Assembly: GCA_964394665.1 (NCBI GenBank)
Contig: CAYMYN010000061.1
Span: forward strand, 1-15,582
DNA: 15,582 bases
Reading direction: 5' to 3'
Source of the DNA: CAYMYN01 sp964394665
GTDB lineage: Bacteria > Planctomycetota > UBA1135 > GCA-002686595
The notes below the pieces were generated by a model that was not told where the DNA came from, ran no database searches, and saw only the letters and a program-made list of their open reading frames with translations. Within the stretch, counting starts at the first letter, position 1, and the number at the start of each line of letters is the position of its first letter. A program made the position numbers and the translations under genes. Shown one piece after another: positions 9,001-15,325 of the stretch.

Positions 9001-9028
9001 AAGATACCAAGCGCGCGGCGCTTGTCGA
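9001..9028 (-). promoter_or_regulatory. Sigma-70-type promoter for tRNA-Gln
   Basis: On the minus strand TCGACA (9028-9023; 5 of 6 to TTGACA) is followed after 16 bases by TATCTT (9006-9001; 4 of 6 to TATAAT). The -10 element ends 15 bases before the mature tRNA 5' end at 8985, which leaves a short 5' leader for RNase P. This is the best promoter match I can see in the window. Confidence 0.55.
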
Positions 9029-9059
9029 TCCCCCTCCGCGGGGGAGTTTGGCCCCTGCG

Positions 9060-9096
9060 GCGGGGAGCTGGGGCGCGCCCGGCCCGGGGTCCCCGC
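9060..9096 (-). terminator. Possible terminator hairpin after cinA
   Basis: GCGGGGA (9060-9066) and TCCCCGC (9090-9096) are reverse complements enclosing a GC-rich segment that contains GGGCGCGCCC. It lies 13 bases downstream of the cinA stop on the minus strand and upstream of the tRNA promoter. No T-run follows, so confidence is low. Confidence 0.25.
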
Positions 9097-9108
9097 GGCG
9101 TGGCGGGT

Positions 9109-10395
9109 TCAGCGACCGCTCAGGTCCGCGAGGGAACCCCGCAGCGCCACCCGCCGCAGTAGGTCCAGGCCCGCGTGGGTCGCGAACTCGCGCACCCAGT
9201 CCCGGCCGCGGTCGGGGAAGCGCCGCTCGAGGGCCAGCTCCTGGCCGTCGAGCCACAGGCCGAACCAGACCAGGCCCACCGGCTTCTCCGCGCTCCCGCC
9301 GCCCGGACCGGCGATGCCCGTGATCGAGAGCGCGAGCCGCGCCCCGCTGGCCCGCGCCGCGCCGGCGGCCATGGCCCGCGCGGTCTGGGCGGAGACCGCG
9401 CCGTGGGCCTCGAGGACCTCCGGCGGGACGCCCAGGCGCGCGACCTTGGCTTCGTTCGAGTAGGTCACGAAGCCCTCGCGGAAGACGGCGCTGATGCCCG
9501 GCACCTCGGTCAAGCGCGCGGCGACGAGTCCGCCGGTGCAGGACTCGGCCAAGGTCACGGACAGCCCCGCGGCGAGCAGGGCGCGCCCGCAGAGCTCGAC
9601 CAGCGACTCGCAGTCCTCCCCGCACAGGTGGGCCTCGAAGCGTTCGCGCACCTCGCGCGCCCGCTCGAACAGCAGCGCGCGCGCCTCGCCCTCGTCGCGG
9701 CCGCTGGCCTCGAGCTTCACGAGCAGGGTCCCGGCGCTGGCGAGCACGCCCATGCGCGGATTGGATGCGCGCTCCATCCAAGGGCCGGCGCGATCGGCGA
9801 ACAGGCTCTCGGAGAGGCCGATCAGGAGGAACGTGCTGCGCACGCGCGCGCAGCCGCGGGGCCAGGCGGCGAGCCAGGGCTCGAGCGCGTCCCCGAAGAC
9901 GCCGCGCATCTCGCGCGGCGGACCGGGCAGGACGGCGAGCCAGGCTCCGCCGCGCTGCGCCCGGAACCCGGGCGCGGTCCCGTGCGCATTGGGCAGCCGC
10001 ACCGAGCCCAGCGGCAGCAGCGCCTGGCGCTCGTTCGAACGCGGCATCGCTTGCCCGCGGGAGCGCCAGTACGCGCCGACCTCCTCGAGCGCGGCCGGGT
10101 CGAGCGCGAGCTCGCTCCCCACGGCCCGCGCCGCGGCGTGGCGCGTGACGTCGTCCAGGGTCGGACCGAGGCCCCCGGTCGTGACCACCAGGTCGGCGCG
10201 CGCGAGGAGCTCGTCCAGGACCGCCGCGAGCTGATCCTCGTCGTCGCCCACCAGGCGCGCCTCGCGCACCTCGAAGCCCAGGCCCTCGAGCCGAGCCGCG
10301 AGCCACCCGAGGTTCGCGTCGGTGCGCTCGCCGCGCACCAACTCGTCCCCCACCGCCACGAGCGCCGCGCGCGGCGCCGGACCGGCGGCGCTCAC
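9109..10395 (-). CDS. cinA: CinA: nicotinamide-nucleotide amidohydrolase / CinA-family protein (MoCF-like domain plus PncC domain)
   Basis: The 428-residue product has both domains of full-length CinA. The N-terminal molybdopterin-binding-like domain (about 8-250, COG1058) shows AVGDELVRGERTDANLGWLA (14-33), VVTTGGLGPTLDDVTR (70-85), NERQALLPLGS, NAHGTAPGF and LPGPPREM. The C-terminal domain (about 265-425) shows AESCTGG (283-289, catalytic Ser285), FVTYSNEAK (309-317, Tyr312 and Lys317) and LSITGIAGPGGGSAEKPVGLVWFG. In other bacteria this enzyme deamidates NMN to recycle pyridine nucleotides, and the N-terminal domain can act as a pyrophosphatase; it works in the cytosol. Start: the GTG at 10395 overlaps the tatC TGA as GTGA and begins just before the conserved domain; upstream in-frame sequence is only tatC read out of frame. 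The pair is therefore probably translationally coupled. Length is normal. Confidence 0.93.
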   Translation of the reverse strand: MSAAGPAPRAALVAVGDELVRGERTDANLGWLAARLEGLGFEVREARLVGDDEDQLAAVLDELLARADLVVTTGGLGPTLDDVTRHAAARAVGSELALDPAALEEVGAYWRSRGQAMPRSNERQALLPLGSVRLPNAHGTAPGFRAQRGGAWLAVLPGPPREMRGVFGDALEPWLAAWPRGCARVRSTFLLIGLSESLFADRAGPWMERASNPRMGVLASAGTLLVKLEASGRDEGEARALLFERAREVRERFEAHLCGEDCESLVELCGRALLAAGLSVTLAESCTGGLVAARLTEVPGISAVFREGFVTYSNEAKVARLGVPPEVLEAHGAVSAQTARAMAAGAARASGARLALSITGIAGPGGGSAEKPVGLVWFGLWLDGQELALERRFPDRGRDWVREFATHAGLDLLRRVALRGSLADLSGR

Positions 10396-11282
10396 GACGC
10401 CAGGCCCTCGCTGGGAGCGACCGCCGCGGCCTTGCGGGCGGAGAGCCGCGCGAGCAGGATCCCGACCTCGTAGAGCACCACCATCGGCACGGCCATCATC
10501 ATCTGGGTGATGGGATCGGGCGGCGTCAGGAGCGCGCTGACCGCGAGCGCGCCGACCAGGAAGTGCGGCCGGTAGCGGGCGAAGGTCGCGGCTTGGACGA
10601 GCTCCACCCGCGCCAGGGCGGTCATCACGATCGGCAACTGGAACACCGCGCCCAGGGCCAGGCACAGGTTGGTCAGGAAGGTGAAGTAGAGGCCCACCTC
10701 GGGATCGTGGCGGATCTGGAGCAGGCTCACGCGCGAGAGGAAGTAGTACCCGTAGGGCACGAGCACGGTGTAGCCGAAGGCGAGGCCCGCCACGAAGAGC
10801 GCCGCGGCGGCCGGGAACAGGCGGTAGACGCTGCGGCGCTCGTGCGCGTACAGCCCGGCGGCGATGAACTGCCAGAGCTGCCAGAGCATGTAGGGCCCGG
10901 CGACCGCCAGCGCGAACAGGAGGCAGATCTTGAGCTGGAAGAAGAACCCCGAGTGCGCCGCGTCGCCCCGCGGGCGCGTGGGGATCGGCTCGCGCAGGTG
11001 CTTCGAGTCGGCGGGGTCGAAGAACGTGTCGCGCGCCAGAGCCGGATCGTCGGCCAGTTGCTCCTCGTAGAGATCCACGAGGTCCGCGTTGAGCATCCCG
11101 ATCGCGCGCCCCAGGGGGGCCATGACGAACTCGGCGATCGGATCGACGAACACGTAGGACCCGACGAACACGGCCACCAGGGCGATGGCCGAGCGGATCA
11201 GGCGCGTGCGGAGCTCCTCGAGGTGCTCCCCCAGCGTCATGCGCGTGTCCTCGAAGGGATCCGGCTCGTGCGTCGCGCCCAT
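10392..11282 (-). CDS. tatC: Sec-independent protein translocase subunit TatC with enlarged first periplasmic loop
   Basis: The 296-residue product is the multi-spanning receptor of the twin-arginine translocation system, which exports folded proteins across the cytoplasmic membrane. The N-terminal signature is TLGEHLEELRTRL (16-28), followed by TM1 (about 29-47). QLWQFIAAGLYAHERR (135-150) carries Phe139 and Glu148, equivalent to the E. coli signal-binding residues Phe94 and Glu103. Later blocks are FGYTVLVPYGYYFL, LTNLCLALGAVFQLPIVM and ALLTPPDPITQMMMAVPMVVLYEVGILL. The E. coli TM4 Glu170 position appears to be Gln here (VFQLP). Residues about 63-108, between TM1 and TM2, form an acidic, polar insertion of some 35-40 residues compared with E. 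coli. The ATG at 11282 gives the FEDTRMTLGEHL N-terminus seen in related phyla; Met15 is an alternative. No tatA or tatB is in the window. cinA follows with a GTGA overlap. Confidence 0.95.
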   Translation of the reverse strand: MGATHEPDPFEDTRMTLGEHLEELRTRLIRSAIALVAVFVGSYVFVDPIAEFVMAPLGRAIGMLNADLVDLYEEQLADDPALARDTFFDPADSKHLREPIPTRPRGDAAHSGFFFQLKICLLFALAVAGPYMLWQLWQFIAAGLYAHERRSVYRLFPAAAALFVAGLAFGYTVLVPYGYYFLSRVSLLQIRHDPEVGLYFTFLTNLCLALGAVFQLPIVMTALARVELVQAATFARYRPHFLVGALAVSALLTPPDPITQMMMAVPMVVLYEVGILLARLSARKAAAVAPSEGLAS

Positions 11283-11291
11283 CGGCGCGCG

Positions 11292-11297
11292 ATTCTA
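11292..11297 (-). promoter_or_regulatory. Possible -10 element of tatC (would give a near-leaderless mRNA)
   Basis: TAGAAT on the minus strand matches TATAAT at 5 of 6 positions in an otherwise very GC-rich stretch. It ends only 9 bases before the tatC ATG, so a transcript from it would start about 3 bases upstream of the start codon. No -35 match is seen, and there is no Shine-Dalgarno sequence in front of tatC, which fits leaderless translation. Confidence 0.3.
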
Positions 11298-11353
11298 CCC
11301 GGCGCGCAGCGCCGGCGCCCCGTGTATTCGGCGGTGCTCTCGGCCTCGGACTC

Positions 11354-11363
11354 NNNNNNNNNN
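11354..11363. other. Assembly gap (10 N)
   Basis: Ten undetermined bases lie in the 179-bp stretch between tatC and the coiled-coil protein gene. The same 13 bases, GCGCAGCGCCGGC, occur on both sides (11304-11316 and 11364-11376), and a long perfect hairpin follows at 11388-11433. The true length of this intergenic region is therefore unknown; no gene is visible in the known parts. Confidence 0.98.
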
Positions 11364-11387
11364 GCGCAGCGCCGGCTCCCCTGTCGT

Positions 11388-11433
11388 GCGAGGAGCCCGG
11401 CGCGCGCCCCAGGGCGCGCGCCGGGCTCCTCGC
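11388..11433 (-). terminator. 21-bp perfect GC hairpin downstream of the coiled-coil protein gene (putative terminator)
   Basis: Positions 11388-11408 and 11413-11433 are perfect reverse complements around the 4-base loop CCAG. The hairpin starts 28 bases after the stop of the gene at 11462-12739 on the minus strand and sits before tatC, a place where a terminator would separate the two. No T-run follows on the minus strand (ACGACAGGGG), so Rho-assisted or structural 3'-end formation is as likely as intrinsic termination. Confidence 0.5.
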
Positions 11434-11461
11434 CGGCGAGTGGGTCCGCTCGGCCCCTCGA

Positions 11462-12739
11462 TCAGAGCTGCGTGCGCAGGAAGTAGCGGCGCACGTCGCG
11501 CAGCGGAACGACCTGGACGCCGACCGCGACCGCGTCCTTGTACTCGGGCAGGTCCTCGGGCGAGACCGGGTCCTCGAGGGGCTGGCCGTCCTCGTCCTCG
11601 TAGATCTCCGCGCCGACGATCAGGAAGTCGGTCGTCTCGTTGATGCGCGGCTGGACCTCGATGTTGATCTGGCCCAGGAGCGCGCGCAGCTCCTTCTCGT
11701 TGTAGGTGCCGGAGAAGCGCCCGACGAGCACGGCGTTGCGCTGGCCGGTGGGGTCGTAGAGCGGGTTGTAGATCAGGTCCCCGGGGACCGGCGGGGCGAA
11801 GCGGTCCGCCAGGTCGAAGAGGATCACCTCGGCCATGTCGTCCTGGACGCGCACGACCTCGCACCAGCCCTTCACGCGGCTGCTGCCGGCGGCCCCGTCG
11901 ACGATGCGGAAGCGCATGCCGCGGAACATGCGGTCGCGCTCGCCGCGGTTGATCCAGGCCAGGCCCAGGTCCTTGGAGACCGCCAGCACGCTGCCGTCGG
12001 CGGCCTCGGGCTCGCGCAGGAAGACTTCGAGCTTGCGGCCCATCTCGCGCATGCGGGTCTGGGCGAGCTGCTCCTTGTCGTTGAAGGTGCGGGCCTGGTC
12101 CTGCAGGGTGGCGCGGGCCGTGCTGAGCTCGGACTCGCGGTCGCGCAGGCTGCGGCGCACGCCCGTGACCTCGTCCTCGAGCTCGCGCTGGCGGCTCTCG
12201 GCCGCGGCGGTGGCGTCCTGGAGCTGGCGTTGGAGGTCCGCGATCATGCGGTCCTTGTCGCGCTGCAGCTCGACCATGGCCGTGTTCTTGGTGCCGACCT
12301 CGCCCTGCACCGACGCGAGCTGTTGCTTCAGCGTCTGGTTCTCGCGCACCACGCCGTTGTAGGCGGACGCGGCGCGGCGCAGGCCCTCCTCGAGGGTCTT
12401 CACGCCCGAGTCCATGTTCGGGAAGGTCCCGCGGAACTGCTCGAAGCCCGCCTTGAGGGCCTCCATCGCGGTCAGGGGCGTGGCCAGGTCCGCCGGGTAG
12501 AAACCGACCTCGGCGGAGAGCGTGCTGAGGTCGCGGGTGGCGCGCTCGAAACGCTCGTCGGCCGCGGTCGTGCGCGTCTGGGCCTCCTCGGCCGCCTTGC
12601 GGAACTGGGTCGCTTCGTCCTGGGAGACGTAGGCCAGTCCGAGGGCCACGAAGAAGGCCACCAGCAGGACGACGAGCCAGATCACGTTGACGCGGGCGGC
12701 GCCACGCTTCGAGGACTGGGACAGGCGCAGGTCGGTCAT
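11462..12739 (-). CDS. Membrane-anchored coiled-coil protein with SH3-like segment and BRCT-like C-terminus, function unknown
   Basis: The 425-residue product starts with a short basic cytoplasmic tail (SSKRGAAR), one strong TM helix (about 17-38), and a long heptad-rich region (about 40-245; segments such as LKQQLASVQGEV, DRMIADLQRQLQD and RELEDEVTGVRRSL). Residues about 248-335 look like a small beta-barrel: DGSVLAVSKDLGLAWINRG, FRGMRFRIVDG, KGWCEVVRVQDDMAEVILF and PVPGDLIYNP. The end (about 337-425) runs AVLVGRFSG-(Y..KEL..LL)-VQPRINETTDFLIVG-...-EYKDAVAVGVQVVPLRDVRRYF, which has the strand/helix order and the TDFLIVG motif of a BRCT domain. I infer a structural or scaffolding protein; no enzyme motif is seen. 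GGAG lies 5 bases before the second of two adjacent ATGs, so 12739 is preferred to 12742. Genes of this architecture seem typical of Planctomycetota, but that is recollection, not a search. Confidence 0.82.
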   Translation of the reverse strand: MTDLRLSQSSKRGAARVNVIWLVVLLVAFFVALGLAYVSQDEATQFRKAAEEAQTRTTAADERFERATRDLSTLSAEVGFYPADLATPLTAMEALKAGFEQFRGTFPNMDSGVKTLEEGLRRAASAYNGVVRENQTLKQQLASVQGEVGTKNTAMVELQRDKDRMIADLQRQLQDATAAAESRQRELEDEVTGVRRSLRDRESELSTARATLQDQARTFNDKEQLAQTRMREMGRKLEVFLREPEAADGSVLAVSKDLGLAWINRGERDRMFRGMRFRIVDGAAGSSRVKGWCEVVRVQDDMAEVILFDLADRFAPPVPGDLIYNPLYDPTGQRNAVLVGRFSGTYNEKELRALLGQINIEVQPRINETTDFLIVGAEIYEDEDGQPLEDPVSPEDLPEYKDAVAVGVQVVPLRDVRRYFLRTQL

Positions 12740-12825
12740 CATCGCTCCGGAACGGCGGCGGGCGGGCCCGGTGGGACCGCGGCGGCGCGCGGGGGTACGG
12801 GAGGGGTTGTGATGGGGAGGGGCTC

Positions 12826-12878
12826 GTGCCCCTGGAGCGAGGTCGCTCGCAACGGGCCGAAGGGCCCCACAGGGGCAC
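12826..12878 (-). promoter_or_regulatory. Candidate structured 5' leader (three-way-junction RNA) of the coiled-coil gene
   Basis: A 9-bp helix (12826-12834 with 12870-12878) encloses two adjacent 5-bp hairpins: 12835-12839 with 12844-12848, and 12854-12858 with 12863-12867, each closed by a 4-base loop. In minus-strand RNA the loops read CUUC and ACCU. The element lies 83 bases upstream of the gene's first ATG and just downstream of a promoter-like sequence, so it would be in the leader. It matches no riboswitch I know; significance in GC-rich DNA is uncertain. Confidence 0.35.
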
Positions 12879-12893
12879 CCGCTGAGGGGCAAG

Positions 12894-12923
12894 GTCATAC
12901 TCCACCGCGCCCGGCACCCGCAA
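12894..12923 (-). promoter_or_regulatory. Possible promoter of the coiled-coil gene
   Basis: On the minus strand TTGCGG (12923-12918; 3 of 6) is followed after 18 bases by TATGAC (12899-12894; 4 of 6). Transcription from it would begin about 145-150 bases before the ATG and include the candidate folded leader. The match is weak. Confidence 0.25.
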
Positions 12924-13113
12924 GCGGAAACCCGCACCCTTGAAGCGTCCCGGACCCGCCGTACCGTTCCGCTCCCGGACCGGTTGGACCGCGGGAGACG
13001 GGGGCGGGCGGACCGGGACGCGGTGCCGCGCGGCGCCTCCCCTACCCCCGCGTCGACCCCGGGTTTCGGGACGCCGCGCGGGGAGCGCCTCCGTACCCGG
13101 CCGTCCTCCGACG

Positions 13114-13749
13114 ATGGATCCCAACGCCGCGCCCCCCGCCCCCAGCACCGTGATCGGCCTCCTGGGCGGGATCGCCGCGGGCAAGTCCGCCGTGGCGCGG
13201 CTGCTGGTGGGCGAGCGCGGGGTCGTGCTCGACGCGGACGCCCTGGCGCGCGAGGAGCTGGGTTCACCCGGGATCCGTGCCCGACTCGCCGCCCACTTCG
13301 GGCCCGGCGTCCTGCATCCCGACGGCAGCCCCGACCGCGAGGCCCTCGCCCAGCGCGTCTTCGCCTCCACGGAGGAGCGTGCGCGGCTCGAAGGCTGGAT
13401 CCATCCGCGGGTTCGTGCCAGGATACGGGCCGCGCTGGCCGAGGCGCGCGCCGCCGGGCGCTCTCCGGTGGTGCTCGACGTGCCGCTGCTGCTCGAGAAC
13501 GACGCCCAGCACGGCCTGGCCGGCGAGTGCGACTTCCTCGTCTTCGTCGAGGCGGACGCGCGCCTGCGGGACCGACGGGCCGTCGAGCGCCGCGGCTGGG
13601 CCCCGGGCGAGGTGGAGCGCCGCGAGCGCGCGCAGCTCCCCCTGGCCGAGAAACGCGCCCGCGCCCGCCACGTGGTCGAGAACGATGGCGACCTCGACCA
13701 ACTCGCCGCGCGCGTGGCCCAGTTGCTGCGCGACGAAGGACTTCTCTGA
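13114..13749 (+). CDS. coaE: Dephospho-CoA kinase
   Basis: The 211-residue product is the last enzyme of coenzyme A biosynthesis, phosphorylating the 3'-hydroxyl of dephospho-CoA with ATP in the cytosol. The P-loop is GLLGGIAAGKSAVARLL (15-30, Lys24-Ser25). Other family blocks are VVLDADALAREEL (37-48), FGPGVLHPDGSPDREALAQRVF (split across the substrate-binding region), WIHPRVRARI, VVLDVPLLLEN, and the lid and base-binding end FVEADARLRDRRAVERRG...AQLPLAEKRARARHVVENDG. All are in the expected order, and the length is normal. The ATG at 13114 leaves about 13 residues before the first strand. The N-terminal 12 residues are Ala/Pro-rich, and in-frame upstream sequence is low-complexity, so an upstream start is unlikely. 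rho begins 29 bases downstream in the same direction, so co-transcription is likely. Its product, CoA, is the carrier used by the mutase and epimerase at the other end, but that is general metabolism rather than a shared operon. Confidence 0.95.
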   Translation: MDPNAAPPAPSTVIGLLGGIAAGKSAVARLLVGERGVVLDADALAREELGSPGIRARLAAHFGPGVLHPDGSPDREALAQRVFASTEERARLEGWIHPRVRARIRAALAEARAAGRSPVVLDVPLLLENDAQHGLAGECDFLVFVEADARLRDRRAVERRGWAPGEVERRERAQLPLAEKRARARHVVENDGDLDQLAARVAQLLRDEGLL

Positions 13750-13778
13750 TCCCCCCACCACCGCCCCCGGATGGTTCC

Positions 13779-15260
13779 ATGGCCACCGCCCAGAAGCGCC
13801 CGAAGTTCCAGAACCCCAAGTTCCAGAACCCGAACTTCAAGAAGAAGGACCGCAAGTTCAAGCCGGCGGCGCGCATCCAGGCCCAGAGCGACCTGGCCTT
13901 CATCGACTACGGCGCCCTGCCCGCGGACCTCTCCGAGGAAGAGCTGCTCGCGCTCGACGATACCCTGCCCAAGCTGGGGCGCAAGAAGCGCCCCGAAGCG
14001 GTCGAGCACAGCCGCCTGCAGGCGCTCAACCTGGCCGAGATGATCGAGCTCGCCGAGAAAGAGAAGGTCGAGCTCGAGGGCGCGCGCACCCGGCGCGAGG
14101 TCTTCCGCGCCATCACCAACCACCGCCTGACGAGCCGCGTCCCGGTCGTCGCCGAGGGCCTGCTCGACATCGTGCCCGAGGGCCACGCCTTCCTGCGCAC
14201 GGCGGCCAACGACTACATGCCGAGCCTGGAGGACACCTTCGTGCCCCCCTCGCTCGTCGCCAAACACGCGCTGCGCGAGGGCATGACCCTGATGGGCGAG
14301 CTCCGCCCGGCGCGCGAGGGCGAGGTGCTCTACTGCCTGCGCGACGTGCGCGAGGTCGACGGCGGCTCGCCCGAGGAGACGCGCCGGCGCACGCCCTTCA
14401 AGGAGCTGACGCCGATCTACCCCGAGGAGCGCTTCCTGCTCGAAGGCACCCCCGGCAACCCGCTCGAGATGCGCATCGTGGACCTCATCACCCCCATCGG
14501 CCGGGGCCAGCGGGGTCTGATCGTCGCGCCGCCGCGCACCGGCAAGACGGTGCTGCTGCAGATGCTCGCCGCCTCGATCGTGCAGAACGCGCCCGACGTG
14601 CACCTGATCGTGCTGCTGGTCGACGAGCGCCCCGAGGAGGTCACCGACTTCGAGCGCAGCGTGCCCGGCGACCGGCGCGAGGTCATCAGCTCGACCTTCG
14701 ACGAGCCCGCCTGGCGCCACATCCGCGTGGCCGACATGGTGATCAAGAAGGCCCGCTCGATGGTCGAGGCCGGTCGCCACGTGGTGATCCTGCTCGACTC
14801 GATCACGCGCCTGGCGCGCGCCTGCAACGTCGAGGCGCCGAGCAACGGCAAGCTGCTCTCGGGGGGCCTCGAGGCCAGCGCCCTGCAGTTCCCCAAACGG
14901 TTCTTCGGCGCGGCGCGCAACATCGAGGGCGGCGGCTCGCTGACGATCCTGGGCACGGCCCTGATCGAGACCGGCTCGAAGATGGACGAGGTCATCTTCG
15001 AGGAGTTCAAGGGCACCGGCAACGCCGAGATCGTGCTCGAGCGACGCCTCTCCGACCGCCGCATCTACCCCGCCATCGACATCAACCGCTCGGGTACCCG
15101 CAAGGAAGAGCTGCTCTTCCAAGAAGAGGAGATGCGCCGTGTGTGGGTGCTGCGCAAGGTGCTCAACGAGATGGACCCGATCGAGGCGATGGAGATGCTC
15201 ATCCAGAAGATGAAGAAGACCCGCGTCAACGCGGAGTTCCTGCTCTCGATCGGCTCCTGA
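13779..15260 (+). CDS. rho: Transcription termination factor Rho with basic N-terminal extension
   Basis: The 493-residue product is the hexameric RNA-dependent ATPase that ends transcription of untranslated RNA. Residues 1-85 are an extension: a Lys/Phe/Asn-rich start with repeated KFQNP units (about 9-28), then an acidic stretch (LSEEELLALDD). The Rho N helical domain follows (LNLAEMIELAEKEKVE...RREVFRAI), then the cold-shock-like RNA-binding domain (GLLDIVPEGHAFLR...YMPSLEDTFVPPSLV). The ATPase core has Walker A APPRTGKT (Lys256), DERPEEVTDFERSV, Walker B VVILLDSITRLARA, the Q-loop SGGLEASAL and the R-loop EFKGTGNAEI. All core motifs are intact. The ATG at 13779 has GGATGG upstream; the gene starts 29 bases after coaE. 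Compared with E. coli Rho (419 residues) the excess is mainly N-terminal. With Rho present and T-runs rare, many 3' ends in this genome may depend on it. Confidence 0.97.
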   Translation: MATAQKRPKFQNPKFQNPNFKKKDRKFKPAARIQAQSDLAFIDYGALPADLSEEELLALDDTLPKLGRKKRPEAVEHSRLQALNLAEMIELAEKEKVELEGARTRREVFRAITNHRLTSRVPVVAEGLLDIVPEGHAFLRTAANDYMPSLEDTFVPPSLVAKHALREGMTLMGELRPAREGEVLYCLRDVREVDGGSPEETRRRTPFKELTPIYPEERFLLEGTPGNPLEMRIVDLITPIGRGQRGLIVAPPRTGKTVLLQMLAASIVQNAPDVHLIVLLVDERPEEVTDFERSVPGDRREVISSTFDEPAWRHIRVADMVIKKARSMVEAGRHVVILLDSITRLARACNVEAPSNGKLLSGGLEASALQFPKRFFGAARNIEGGGSLTILGTALIETGSKMDEVIFEEFKGTGNAEIVLERRLSDRRIYPAIDINRSGTRKEELLFQEEEMRRVWVLRKVLNEMDPIEAMEMLIQKMKKTRVNAEFLLSIGS

Positions 15261-15325
15261 GGTACTGCACCAAGGGCCCGTCTTAGAACCTGGCGCACCC
15301 CGCGGGCGTGCTGGGGCCGCGATCC

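Larger units (their letters stand above)
12740..13113. other. Divergent intergenic region (374 bp) between the coiled-coil gene and coaE
   Basis: No credible gene lies here; the frames that stay open are Arg/Pro/Gly-rich noise. It holds the candidate structured leader (12826-12878) and a candidate minus-strand promoter (12894-12923). For the plus strand the best promoter-like pair is TTGAAG (12940-12945) and TACCGT (12962-12967) with a 16-base spacer, a weak match (7 of 12). The remaining 146 bases up to the coaE start are G- and C-tract-rich with no recognisable site and no clear Shine-Dalgarno sequence. Confidence 0.6.

Noticed and set aside
9030..9044. CCCCC-TCCGC-GGGGG hairpin just beyond the tRNA promoter
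   Set aside because: A 5-bp stem of homopolymer G/C is expected often in this composition; no flanking feature supports a role.
8817..9463. Plus-strand frames over the tRNA-cinA intergenic region
   Set aside because: They run antisense through the tRNA and cinA with low-complexity Arg/Pro/Gly content.
12940..12967. TTGAAG/TACCGT as the promoter of coaE-rho
   Set aside because: Only 7 of 12 consensus positions match and the start codon is about 150 bases away; mentioned in the intergenic entry but not called separately.
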